Of a stretch of 38,988 nucleotides of DNA, positions 17,856 through 26,177 are shown piece by piece (position 1 is the stretch's first letter; each line of letters opens with the position of its first letter). Where the stretch lies: assembly GCA_017473345.1 (NCBI GenBank), contig JAFULL010000090.1:1-38988 (forward strand), given 5' to 3'. This stretch comes from Clostridia bacterium. Its GTDB lineage: Bacteria > Bacillota > Clostridia > Christensenellales > Aristaeellaceae. Below the pieces are notes generated by a model that was not told the origin of the DNA, searched no databases, and saw only the letters and a program-made list of their open reading frames with translations. Both the position numbers and the translations under genes were made by a program.

Positions 17856-17885
17856 AGTATACTGTAGCTGTACGGAGTATGTCAA
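17856..17885 (-). promoter_or_regulatory. Promoter of zur-znuACB
   Basis: Minus strand: perfect TTGACA at 17880-17885, 18-base spacer, TATACT at 17856-17861. The start codon is about 50 bases downstream, with the palindrome between. Confidence 0.8.
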
Positions 17886-17941
17886 GCTTTTTTAAAGGTT
17901 TTCTTCATGTTTTTGTCTGTAAGGTTTTTCTGAAAGAGAGC

Positions 17942-17970
17942 TTGCAACATCTCGGTGGGCATGATATCAT
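17942..17970 (+). promoter_or_regulatory. Promoter of the radical SAM-rng-miaB-mutSL run
   Basis: TTGCAA at 17942-17947, 17-base spacer, TATCAT at 17965-17970. It precedes the AAGGAGGAAAT ribosome site of the gene at 18008 by about 30 bases. Confidence 0.6.
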
Positions 17971-18007
17971 AACTTTGTATGCGTTTTTGCATATTTAAGG
18001 AGGAAAT

Positions 18008-19852
18008 ATGTGTTACGATTTTGATGCGCTGCTCAACAGCGTGGAAAAGCCTGCCCGATATACCGGCAGCGAGATGAATGCACAGGTCAAGCCTTTTGCA
18101 TCCGCTGACGTTACATTTGCTTTCTGTTTTCCGGATACCTATGAAGTTGCCATGAGCCATCTGGGCATGAAGATTCTCTATGGCATTCTGAATGACCTTC
18201 CGTATGCGGTGTGTGAACGTGTGTGCATGCCGTGGGTAGACATGCTTTCCAAAATGAAGGAACAAAATGTTCCGCTTTGTTCTCTGGAAAGCCGTACGCC
18301 TCTTAAAGAATTTGATATTGTTGGTTTTACGCTGCAGTATGAAATGAGCTATACCAACATTCTGGAAATGCTCCATCTGGGCAGCATACCTGTGAAGGCT
18401 GCTCAACGCAGCGAAAACGATCCTATCGTTGTGGCGGGCGGTCCCTGCGCCTTTAACCCCGAACCACTGCATCAGTTTATTGACGCCTTTATGATCGGCG
18501 ACGGTGAGGACGTAATCGTTGAGCTTACGGACATCATTCGGGATTGCCGTAAGAATGGCATTTCCCGCAGAGAATGCTTGAAAAAGCTTGCCTCGCTTCG
18601 CGGCGTCTACGTCCCCAGTCTTTACCATGACGAATACAATGAAGACGGGACGCTTAAAAGCATAACGCCTGTTGAGGACAACATCCCGCAACGTGTGCTT
18701 AAATGCATCGTGACCGATTTTGAAAATGCGTATGTACCGACGCATCCTCCGGTTCCGTATGTACAGGTCGTTTTTGACCGTATCATGCTTGAAATCATGC
18801 GCGGCTGCACGCGCGGTTGCCGTTTTTGTCAGGCGGGTATGCTGTACCGTCCAGTCAGAGAGCGCAGTGTTGACCGCCTTGTTGAGGTTGCCAGAGAGTC
18901 GGTTGAAAATACTGGTTATGAAGAAATTTCACTTTCTTCTCTTTCCTCCAGCGATTACTCCTGCATTTCACAGCTTGCTGAAAAGCTGTCTGAGGAGCTT
19001 AAGGACAAGCGCGTTTCGCTTTCTCTGCCCAGCCTGCGTGTGGACAAGTTTGTTCAGGATACGCTTACTCATACGCAGAAGGTCAAAAAAAGCAGCCTGA
19101 CTTTTGCTCCGGAGGCCGGTACCCAGCGCCTTCGTGATGTAATCAACAAAAACGTTACGGAAGAGGACCTCAGCAATACCCTTACCAATGCGTTCTCCAA
19201 TGGATGGAATGCTGTGAAGCTTTACTTCATGACGGGCCTTCCCACGGAAACAGATGAGGACCTTCTGGGTATTGCGGAAATGGCCAAACTTGCGGCCAAC
19301 GCATACTACAGCGTTCCAAAACAGCAGCGCGTGAAGGGTCTTCGCGTCACCTGCAGCGCTTCCGTATTTGTGCCCAAGCCTTTCACGCCTTTCCAGTGGT
19401 GTGCGCAGGACAGGCCCGAAGAGGTACTTCGCAAGCAGCATATGGTCAAGGACGCGTTCAGGCCGCTTAAGTCTGCCGCTTTCCATTACCATGATTCCGG
19501 CGTAAGCCAGATGGAAGCATGCTTTGCCGTGGGCGACCGTCGTTTGTCGAATGTGTTGTACCGCGCATGGGAACTGGGCTGTCTGCTTGACGGATGGACA
19601 GAGCAGTTCCATTATGATCTGTGGAAACAGGCATTTGACGATTGCGGACTGTCTATCGATTTCTATGCTCACCGTGTTCGTGACCTGGATGAAGTGTTGC
19701 CCTGGGATCACATTGATGCCGGAATCAGCAAATCCTTCCTGAAACGCGAATATGAAAAAGCGTTGCGCGCAGAAACCACCCGTGACTGCCGCGAAGGCTG
19801 CAATGGCTGTGGACTGCAGAAGCTGAAGGGAGTGTGCAGCGGATGCGAATGA
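18008..19852 (+). CDS. B12-binding-type radical SAM protein, TIGR03960 family
   Basis: 614 residues. The N-terminal part (about 1-230) resembles a B12-binding-like domain, with FCFPDTYEVAMSHLGMKILY. The iron-sulfur Cys triad is in GCTRGCRFCQAG near residues 266-276. The C-terminus has a Cys cluster, DCREGCNGCG and GVCSGCE. In Clostridia this family lies beside a DUF2344 gene and an RNase E/G gene, as here. The substrate is unknown to me; the context suggests RNA modification or ribosome assembly. The next gene overlaps its end by ten bases, so the two proteins are probably made together. The start has a strong AAGGAGG. Confidence 0.87.
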   Translation: MCYDFDALLNSVEKPARYTGSEMNAQVKPFASADVTFAFCFPDTYEVAMSHLGMKILYGILNDLPYAVCERVCMPWVDMLSKMKEQNVPLCSLESRTPLKEFDIVGFTLQYEMSYTNILEMLHLGSIPVKAAQRSENDPIVVAGGPCAFNPEPLHQFIDAFMIGDGEDVIVELTDIIRDCRKNGISRRECLKKLASLRGVYVPSLYHDEYNEDGTLKSITPVEDNIPQRVLKCIVTDFENAYVPTHPPVPYVQVVFDRIMLEIMRGCTRGCRFCQAGMLYRPVRERSVDRLVEVARESVENTGYEEISLSSLSSSDYSCISQLAEKLSEELKDKRVSLSLPSLRVDKFVQDTLTHTQKVKKSSLTFAPEAGTQRLRDVINKNVTEEDLSNTLTNAFSNGWNAVKLYFMTGLPTETDEDLLGIAEMAKLAANAYYSVPKQQRVKGLRVTCSASVFVPKPFTPFQWCAQDRPEEVLRKQHMVKDAFRPLKSAAFHYHDSGVSQMEACFAVGDRRLSNVLYRAWELGCLLDGWTEQFHYDLWKQAFDDCGLSIDFYAHRVRDLDEVLPWDHIDAGISKSFLKREYEKALRAETTRDCREGCNGCGLQKLKGVCSGCE

Positions 19853-20526
19853 TGGTTGTTTTTGAAAAAGGTGCGCAGCTGCGCTTCATCGGCCATCTTG
19901 ATTTGATGCGCACCATGCAGCGCGCGCTTCGGCGTACCGGTCTGCCCATTAAGTATTCAAATGGTTTCAATCCTCATATCAGGCTGAGCTTTGCCGTTCC
20001 GCTGAGCGTGGGTGTGATTGGTCTTCGTGAACTGATGGAGGTCCCGGTTGAAGACTGTGTAACTGCTGATGAGTTCATGCAGCGTATGAATGCAGTACTC
20101 CCTGACTGCCTGCAGATTCGCTGCTGCAAAGCTGTGGAGGATACATTCCCTGCACTGATGTCATTGGTTGCAGGCGCTGACTATCGAATTACCTTTGTAA
20201 AAACTGCTGAAGGAAAAAAGGCGGCCCAGTGTTTTTCCGGCTTTATGAATCTGACGGAGTATGTCACCAACCGCAGAACCAAGAGCGGCGAAAATCCGTG
20301 CGACATTCGTCCCTTTGTGCTTGCTGGCAAGTGCGAAGAAGCGGATGACGGCTACACGATTGAACTGCATACAGCGGCTTTGAAAAACGGTATGCTCAAA
20401 CCTGCGCTCTGGTTTGACTCGCTTTGCGAATATGCAGGCTGTGCAGAGGTGCCTCATCTGATTTATCGCACTGCGATTCTTGCGAAGTCTCAGAACGGCA
20501 GCCTGATCCCCATGGAGGAACTGTAA
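19843..20526 (+). CDS. DUF2344 protein, TIGR03936 family (radical SAM-linked)
   Basis: About 227 residues. Starts at 19843, 19849 or a GTG at 19834 are possible; 19843 has the best spacing from GGGAG. The conserved beginning is FEKGAQLRFIGHLDLMRTMQRALRR, followed by LPIKYSNGFNPHIRLSFA. This family nearly always sits next to, or is fused to, the TIGR03960 radical SAM protein and likely acts with it. The molecular function is not established to my knowledge. It is two bases upstream of rng. Confidence 0.87.
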   Translation: MRMMVVFEKGAQLRFIGHLDLMRTMQRALRRTGLPIKYSNGFNPHIRLSFAVPLSVGVIGLRELMEVPVEDCVTADEFMQRMNAVLPDCLQIRCCKAVEDTFPALMSLVAGADYRITFVKTAEGKKAAQCFSGFMNLTEYVTNRRTKSGENPCDIRPFVLAGKCEEADDGYTIELHTAALKNGMLKPALWFDSLCEYAGCAEVPHLIYRTAILAKSQNGSLIPMEEL

Positions 20527-20527
20527 A

Positions 20528-21670
20528 ATGGCATACCAGCTGCTGGTAGACCAGCAGGAAGAACGTATACGTACCGCTTTGATAAAAGACCGTGAACTCG
20601 TTGAATATTACGAAGAAAACCGTCTTTGCGGCAGTATGGTTGGAAGTATCCTTCTTGGACGTGTTGAGCGCGTTCTTCCGGATATCAAAGCTGCATTTGT
20701 CAAAATCGGACAGCCGCTGAATGGATTTCTTCCGCTGAAAGAAGCGCAGAGCTACCATCAGACCTGCGGTGACACCTCCTTAATGACTGGCCAGGACATT
20801 TTGGTTCAGGTCAAAAAAGATCCCAAAGGCGGAAAGGGCGCTTTTCTCACACGAGATATTTTACTGCCCGGCCAGTATATTTTGCTGATGCCGTGTAACC
20901 GTTTTATTGGGCTGAGCAAGCGAATCGAGGATACTGATGACCGTCAGCGTGCTCAACAACTTGGCGAAAAAATTGCAGACGGACGGTTTGGCATCATTGT
21001 GCGCCATGCAGCACTGTTTGCATCTGAGTCCGAGGTTCTTGAGGAAACAGAGGAACTGTGGCAGCTGTGGCTGTCTGTCAGTCAAAAGGCTTCCTTTGTT
21101 AAGCCGCCAGCAGTCCTCTACAGCGAGCCGGAAATCTCTGAAATTCTTCAGCGTGACTATGGAGCGCGTCATTCGATAGAACTCATTCGTGAAAAAAGCG
21201 CTGTTATAAGCGCCTGGAATGCCTACAGGGTCGACCGACAGGTCAGGGAAGCACTGGAAAGACGCGTGCAGCTTGAAGATGGCGGAAGCCTTGTGATCGA
21301 CGAGCGCGAAGCACTGCAGACGATCGATGTTAACAGCGGAAGCCACGTGAAGACAGCGGGGGATGTTTCTCTTGCGCTTGAAGAAAACCTTCGTGCTGTG
21401 CCGGAGATTGCCAGACAGATCCGTCTGCGCCGGTTGAGTGGAATCATACTGGTCGATTTTATCGACATGGACTCAGAAAAAGAACGCGACCTTGTGTTGG
21501 AAGCGATGCAGCAGGCTGTCGCGGATGACCGTGTGAAAACAGTCATTCACGGCTTTACCCGTCTGGGCCTGCTGGAAATGACAAGAAAACGTACGGCAGA
21601 TTCGCTGCGGGAGGCAATGACTGTACCATGTGCTGCATGTCGTGAATCCGGCCGAACCCATAACCGATAA
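20528..21670 (+). CDS. rng: Ribonuclease E/G family protein
   Basis: 380 residues, short against E. coli RNase G (489) but usual for Clostridia. An S1 RNA-binding domain fills about 36-120 (GSILLGRVERVLPDIKAAFVKIG). Catalytic Asp residues are expected in TIDVNSG near 266 and VDFIDM near 310. The C-terminal CAAC corresponds to the zinc-link that ties the dimer. The enzyme cuts single-stranded AU-rich RNA in rRNA maturation and mRNA decay. In many Clostridia rplU and rpmA follow this gene; here miaB follows 17 bases later. Confidence 0.9.
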   Translation: MAYQLLVDQQEERIRTALIKDRELVEYYEENRLCGSMVGSILLGRVERVLPDIKAAFVKIGQPLNGFLPLKEAQSYHQTCGDTSLMTGQDILVQVKKDPKGGKGAFLTRDILLPGQYILLMPCNRFIGLSKRIEDTDDRQRAQQLGEKIADGRFGIIVRHAALFASESEVLEETEELWQLWLSVSQKASFVKPPAVLYSEPEISEILQRDYGARHSIELIREKSAVISAWNAYRVDRQVREALERRVQLEDGGSLVIDEREALQTIDVNSGSHVKTAGDVSLALEENLRAVPEIARQIRLRRLSGIILVDFIDMDSEKERDLVLEAMQQAVADDRVKTVIHGFTRLGLLEMTRKRTADSLREAMTVPCAACRESGRTHNR

Positions 21671-21687
21671 CGAAAGGAAAGCAAAAC

Positions 21688-23094
21688 GTGCAACATCAAC
21701 CTGTCTATGTAACGGAAGCGAAACGTCTGGAGCAGGAAAGCGCCATTGAACAGATCCTTTCCATGCAGGAACGCCCGAAAAGCTTTCATATTGTGACCTA
21801 TGGCTGCCAGATGAATGCGCATGACAGCGAGAAGCTGGCCGGCATGCTGATTCAGATGGGCATGACGGAAGCTGCGGACCGTCGTGACGCCGATCTGGTG
21901 CTGTTTAATACCTGCTGCGTACGTGACAATGCTGAACGTCGTGCTTTGGGCAATGTTACGTGGCTTAAGGAAATCAAAAAGGACAAGCCCGAACTGATCA
22001 TCGGCGTGTGCGGATGCATGGTTCAGCAGCCGCAGATGGCAGAGCGTATTCTGAAGCAGTATCGGTTTATCGATTTGGCTTTTGGCACGCACAACCTTCA
22101 CAGGCTTCCTACGCTGCTTTTGAATCTGCTGACCAAACGCACCAGAGTCGTCAGCATCAGCGATCAGGAAAACCTGATTGCTGAAGGTCTGCCGGTCAAA
22201 CGTCTCAATGCGCATCATGCCTACATCACCATTATGTATGGCTGCGATAACTTCTGTTCTTACTGCATTGTTCCCTATGTCCGCGGACGCGAGCGTTCCC
22301 GTAAAATGGCAGACATTCTTCATGAGGCGGAAGGTTTGCTTGAAAGCGGTGTTCAGGAGATCATGCTGCTTGGCCAGAATGTAAACAGCTATGGCAACGG
22401 ATCTGAAGGAAGAGAAACGTTCCCGGGCCTGCTTCGGGAACTCGACCGCCTGGGCGTGCCGCGCATCCGTTTCATGACCTCTCATCCCAAGGATCTGAGT
22501 GATGAACTGATCGACGTGATGGCTAACAGCAGTCATATTTGCAACCATCTGCACCTGCCGGTCCAAAGCGGCAGCAACGAGATTTTGCGTCTGATGAACC
22601 GGCGTTATACGAGGGAAGACTATCTGCGCAAGGTTGAAAAACTGCGGGCCGCTGTGCCGGGTATCGGCCTTACAACGGACCTGATCGTCAGTTTCCCTGG
22701 CGAGACGGAAGCACAGTTTGAGGATACCTGCTCTCTGGTGCGGGAAGTTGGTTATGATGCTGCCTTTACCTTCATTTATTCTCCCAGAGAAGGTACGCAG
22801 GCTGCAAAAATGGATGGAAGGATTCCGGAAGAAGAATCGTCACGCCGCATTGAAAAGCTGATTCGCGAGGTGGAAGCATCAACCGCCCGTGTGCATCAGA
22901 GCATGATCGGCAAAGATGAGATGGTTCTTGTCGAAGGACTTTCCAAACGCGATCCCAACAAGATTTCAGGCAAGGGAACGCGAGGCATTACGGTTACGCT
23001 GGATGGTTCGGCTGAGGATATCGGCAGGATCATTCCGGTTACCATAACTTCTGCTGCGGTCAATACACTTCGCGGCGAACGAAAAGAAAGGTGA
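21688..23094 (+). CDS. miaB: MiaB, tRNA-2-methylthio-N6-dimethylallyladenosine synthase
   Basis: 468 residues from a GTG start with AAAGGAAA upstream. N-terminal methylthiotransferase domain with cluster Cys in TYGCQMN, FNTCCVRD and GVCGCM; radical SAM motif CDNFCSYCIVP near residue 188; C-terminal TRAM domain (about 400-465). It adds a methylthio group to i6A37 in tRNAs reading codons that start with U. The enzyme that makes i6A, MiaA, is encoded further down the same run. ricA overlaps or follows directly, as in B. subtilis (ymcB-ymcA). Confidence 0.96.
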   Translation: MQHQPVYVTEAKRLEQESAIEQILSMQERPKSFHIVTYGCQMNAHDSEKLAGMLIQMGMTEAADRRDADLVLFNTCCVRDNAERRALGNVTWLKEIKKDKPELIIGVCGCMVQQPQMAERILKQYRFIDLAFGTHNLHRLPTLLLNLLTKRTRVVSISDQENLIAEGLPVKRLNAHHAYITIMYGCDNFCSYCIVPYVRGRERSRKMADILHEAEGLLESGVQEIMLLGQNVNSYGNGSEGRETFPGLLRELDRLGVPRIRFMTSHPKDLSDELIDVMANSSHICNHLHLPVQSGSNEILRLMNRRYTREDYLRKVEKLRAAVPGIGLTTDLIVSFPGETEAQFEDTCSLVREVGYDAAFTFIYSPREGTQAAKMDGRIPEEESSRRIEKLIREVEASTARVHQSMIGKDEMVLVEGLSKRDPNKISGKGTRGITVTLDGSAEDIGRIIPVTITSAAVNTLRGERKER

Positions 23095-23102
23095 GTTTGA
23101 AA

Positions 23103-23498
23103 ATGGAAAAGGTACTGAATCAGGCTGAAATGCTGGCGGAAGCCATTCTGGAAAGCGAAGAGTACATTGCCATGCGTCTGGCCGAACAGGCTGCTATGAA
23201 GGACGAAAAGGCGACCCAGCTGATTGCTGCCTACAGCGAAAAGCGCCACAATGTTGAAATGCTTCTTGCCGACGCTAACATGGACCACGGCGCTCTGGCC
23301 AAGGCGGGCGAGGAACTGCAGAATGTTGAACATGCTATCGATGAAAACGAAGTGCTCAACAAGATGCGCGAGACCAACGACGCCTTCAACAATATGATGA
23401 AGAAGGTCAACAGCATCATTCGCTATGTTGTGACCGGCGAAGAAGAACACGAAGAAGGTTGCAGCGGTTCCTGCCACAGCTGCAGCGGCTGCCACTGA
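23103..23498 (+). CDS. ricA: RicA/YmcA-like protein (YlbF family) with Cys-rich tail
   Basis: 131 residues from the ATG at 23103, with AAAGGTG at good distance; a GTG at 23091 overlapping the miaB stop is the alternative. The body is helical (YlbF/YmcA fold). The C-terminus has Cys at 120, 124, 127 and 130 in GCSGSCHSCSGC. In B. subtilis RicA, RicF and RicT form a complex with iron-sulfur clusters that directs RNase Y processing and affects sporulation and competence; RicA uses C-terminal Cys ligands. Place after miaB supports RicA. No ricT or ylbF is in the window. Confidence 0.86.
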   Translation: MEKVLNQAEMLAEAILESEEYIAMRLAEQAAMKDEKATQLIAAYSEKRHNVEMLLADANMDHGALAKAGEELQNVEHAIDENEVLNKMRETNDAFNNMMKKVNSIIRYVVTGEEEHEEGCSGSCHSCSGCH

Positions 23499-23514
23499 TC
23501 ACAAATCGTTTTTT

Positions 23515-23544
23515 GGCGCGCGGGTTTGAAATGACTCGCGCGCC
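23515..23544. other. GC-rich hairpin between ricA and mutS
   Basis: GGCGCGCG and CGCGCGCC form a perfect 8-bp stem with a 14-base loop. A run of Ts precedes the stem but none follows, so on the plus strand it is not an intrinsic terminator. It could be an mRNA-stabilising or processing structure inside the operon. Confidence 0.65.
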
Positions 23545-23573
23545 TGCGTTGCAATACGAAAGGAGCGTACCGG

Positions 23574-26168
23574 ATGGCGCTTACACCCATGATGCAGCAA
23601 TATCTGCAGCTCAAGGAAAAATACAAGGGATGCATCCTCTTTTTCCGTCTCGGAGACTTTTACGAGATGTTTTTCGAGGATGCAAAGCTGGTATCCAAAG
23701 AGCTTGAGCTTACGCTGACAGGCAAGGACTGCGGCCTTGAGGAGCGCGCACCCATGTGCGGCGTTCCTTATCATGCTGCGTCCACTTACACAGCACGCCT
23801 GATCGAAAAAGGGTATAAGGTCGCTATTTGCGAACAGCTGACCGATCCTGCGCTGAGCAAAGGTCTCGTTGAACGCGATGTTGTGCGCATCATTACGCCA
23901 GGAACGGTTGTTGACCCCATGCAGCTGGATGAAAAAAGCGCCAGCTATGTGCTGTGTGTTATTTTCGTCAACAAAACAGCGCAGCTTGCCTATGCCGACG
24001 TCAGCACAGGTGAGATCGTGGTTCATCAGCTGCTGCAGGCAGAAAGAACGCTTCGCGATGAACTGATGCGTATTCGTCCGCATGAGATCGTAACCAACGA
24101 TCTTGAAAAGCTCTCTGTTCATCTGACAGAAGATATCAGCTGTTCTGCACTTCCGGAAAGCTGTTACCAGAAAAAGAACGCAGAGCAGGCAGTGATCAGG
24201 CATTTCAAGGTTCATTCGCTTTCGTCGCTCGGCCTGGATGTGCATGACAAGCGTTTTATTGCCGCTGGTGCATTGCTTTATTATTTGAACGATACACAGC
24301 GCAACACGCTTTGCCACATAACCCAGCTGTCGATCTATCAGGGGGCAGATACCATGTTCCTTGATCGCATGACTCGCCGCAATCTTGAACTGACGGAGAG
24401 CCTTCGTACAGGTGAAAGACGTGGTTCGCTTTTGTGGCTGCTTGACAAAACGCATACGGCTATGGGTGCGCGACTGCTTCGTAACTGGGTGGAAAATCCC
24501 ATGATCGATCTGGGGCGGATTCAGGCGCGTTTGGATGCGGTTGAGGCCCTGAAAGACCGTTACATGGAGGGTGAGGAAATCGGTCAGGCGCTGGAGGATG
24601 TGGCTGACATGGAGCGTTTGCTCGGTAAGATCAGCTACAATAATCTGGGCGCACGCGACTGCCTCGCGCTGCTGCGCTCGCTCAGAGCGGTACAGCCGGT
24701 AAAAACGCTGTTGTCCTCCTTTGAAGCGCTCCCGATTCAGGCGCTTGTGCGCACGCTTACGCCCCTTGAGAATCTGTGTGATCTGATCGAGCGTGCCATT
24801 GATCCGGATGCGCCCATCACCATGAGTGATGGAGGTATTATTCGTTCTGGATACCATCAGGAACTGGATGAGTATCGCGAAGCCCTTGTCAATGGCAAAC
24901 AGTGGGTGCTGGATATGGAATCCGCCGAACGGCAGGAAACCGGTATCAAAAACCTGCGCATTCAGTATAACCGTGTTTTTGGTTACTATATCGAAGTGAC
25001 CAAGAGCAATCTTTCGATGGTTCCTCTCCGATATACCCGACGACAGACGCTGGCTAATTCTGAACGCTACATCACTCCCGAACTGCAGGAGATCGAACGC
25101 AAGATCACCAATGCGCAGCAAATGTCGCTTGCGCTCGAATCAACGCTCTTTGCAGAGGTGCGTGAAGCAATTGCCAAGGAAATCAGCGCGATTCAGCAGA
25201 ATGCACTTGCGCTGAAAACGGCGGATGCTCTTTTGTCGCTTGCTACAGTTGCCCGTGAAAATGACTATGTAAAGCCGAATATGAACGAAAATGGCGTGCT
25301 TCGTATCAACGAAGGCCGTCATCCAATCGTTGAGCGCATGGCCAGCGATGCTCCGTTCGTTCCCAATGACGTCGATATGGATACGGATGAAAACCGTATG
25401 CTGATCGTCACAGGCCCCAACATGGCAGGTAAGAGTACCTATATGCGTCAGGTGGCGCTGATCACCCTGATGGCGCACATCGGCAGCTTTGTTCCTGCTA
25501 CCTCTGCGGAGATCAGTCTGTGTGACCGTATATTTACCCGCATTGGTGCATCTGACGATCTTGCTGGTGGACAGAGTACCTTCATGGTGGAAATGAGTGA
25601 AACGGCTGCGATTCTCAGAAGTGCCACGCAAAAATCGCTTGTCATTCTTGACGAGATCGGTCGCGGAACCAGCACATTTGATGGACTGGCTATCGCATGG
25701 TCGGTCGTTGAATATCTGCTCGACAAGAAAAAGATTGGGGCAAAGACGCTTTTTGCCACGCATTACCATGAACTCAGCGAGCTGGAAGGTCGTTTCCAGG
25801 GCGTGAAGAACTACTGTATCTCCGTTATGGAACACGGCGAAGATGTGATCTTCCTTCGTAAAATCATGCCCGGCGGCGCTGACAAGAGCTATGGCGTGCA
25901 TGTGGCCCGTCTGGCGGGTGTTCCTGCGCAGGTAGTGGCGCGCGCACATGAAATCCAGGCAAGACTTGAAGTCAGCGATATCAACCAGGAGGCCATTTCT
26001 TCCAGCATTCTTGAGAAAAAGAAAAAAGAAGCCAAACAGACGGATATGTTTCATCTGGCGCAGGATGACTTGATCGAAGAACTGCAAAATCTGGATGTGC
26101 TGTCTGTTACGCCAATGGATGCGCTCAACATTCTTTTCCGTCTGCGCGAAAAAGCGCGGCAGCTGTAA
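23574..26168 (+). CDS. mutS: MutS, DNA mismatch recognition ATPase
   Basis: 864 residues, normal length. The mismatch-binding FYE is at 29-31 within GDFYEMFFEDA. Lever and clamp domains follow, then Walker A GPNMAGKSTYMRQ near 613 and Walker B region LVILDEIGRGTSTFDG near 690, and the HYHEL signature. The C-terminal tail has the helix-turn-helix dimer part. MutS finds mismatches and recruits MutL. The start has GAAAGGAG; mutL follows after nine bases. Confidence 0.98.
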   Translation: MALTPMMQQYLQLKEKYKGCILFFRLGDFYEMFFEDAKLVSKELELTLTGKDCGLEERAPMCGVPYHAASTYTARLIEKGYKVAICEQLTDPALSKGLVERDVVRIITPGTVVDPMQLDEKSASYVLCVIFVNKTAQLAYADVSTGEIVVHQLLQAERTLRDELMRIRPHEIVTNDLEKLSVHLTEDISCSALPESCYQKKNAEQAVIRHFKVHSLSSLGLDVHDKRFIAAGALLYYLNDTQRNTLCHITQLSIYQGADTMFLDRMTRRNLELTESLRTGERRGSLLWLLDKTHTAMGARLLRNWVENPMIDLGRIQARLDAVEALKDRYMEGEEIGQALEDVADMERLLGKISYNNLGARDCLALLRSLRAVQPVKTLLSSFEALPIQALVRTLTPLENLCDLIERAIDPDAPITMSDGGIIRSGYHQELDEYREALVNGKQWVLDMESAERQETGIKNLRIQYNRVFGYYIEVTKSNLSMVPLRYTRRQTLANSERYITPELQEIERKITNAQQMSLALESTLFAEVREAIAKEISAIQQNALALKTADALLSLATVARENDYVKPNMNENGVLRINEGRHPIVERMASDAPFVPNDVDMDTDENRMLIVTGPNMAGKSTYMRQVALITLMAHIGSFVPATSAEISLCDRIFTRIGASDDLAGGQSTFMVEMSETAAILRSATQKSLVILDEIGRGTSTFDGLAIAWSVVEYLLDKKKIGAKTLFATHYHELSELEGRFQGVKNYCISVMEHGEDVIFLRKIMPGGADKSYGVHVARLAGVPAQVVARAHEIQARLEVSDINQEAISSSILEKKKKEAKQTDMFHLAQDDLIEELQNLDVLSVTPMDALNILFRLREKARQL

Positions 26169-26177
26169 GGAGGCTAT

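Noticed and set aside
21547-22566. Long minus-strand frames opposite rng and miaB, and similar ones at 25140-26087, 27969-28721 and 29698-30498
   Set aside because: All are antisense to intact conserved genes and lack start signals.
23499-25121. A 540-codon open frame on the minus strand opposite mutS
   Set aside because: It lies inside an unbroken mutS, has no ribosome site and no recognisable fold.
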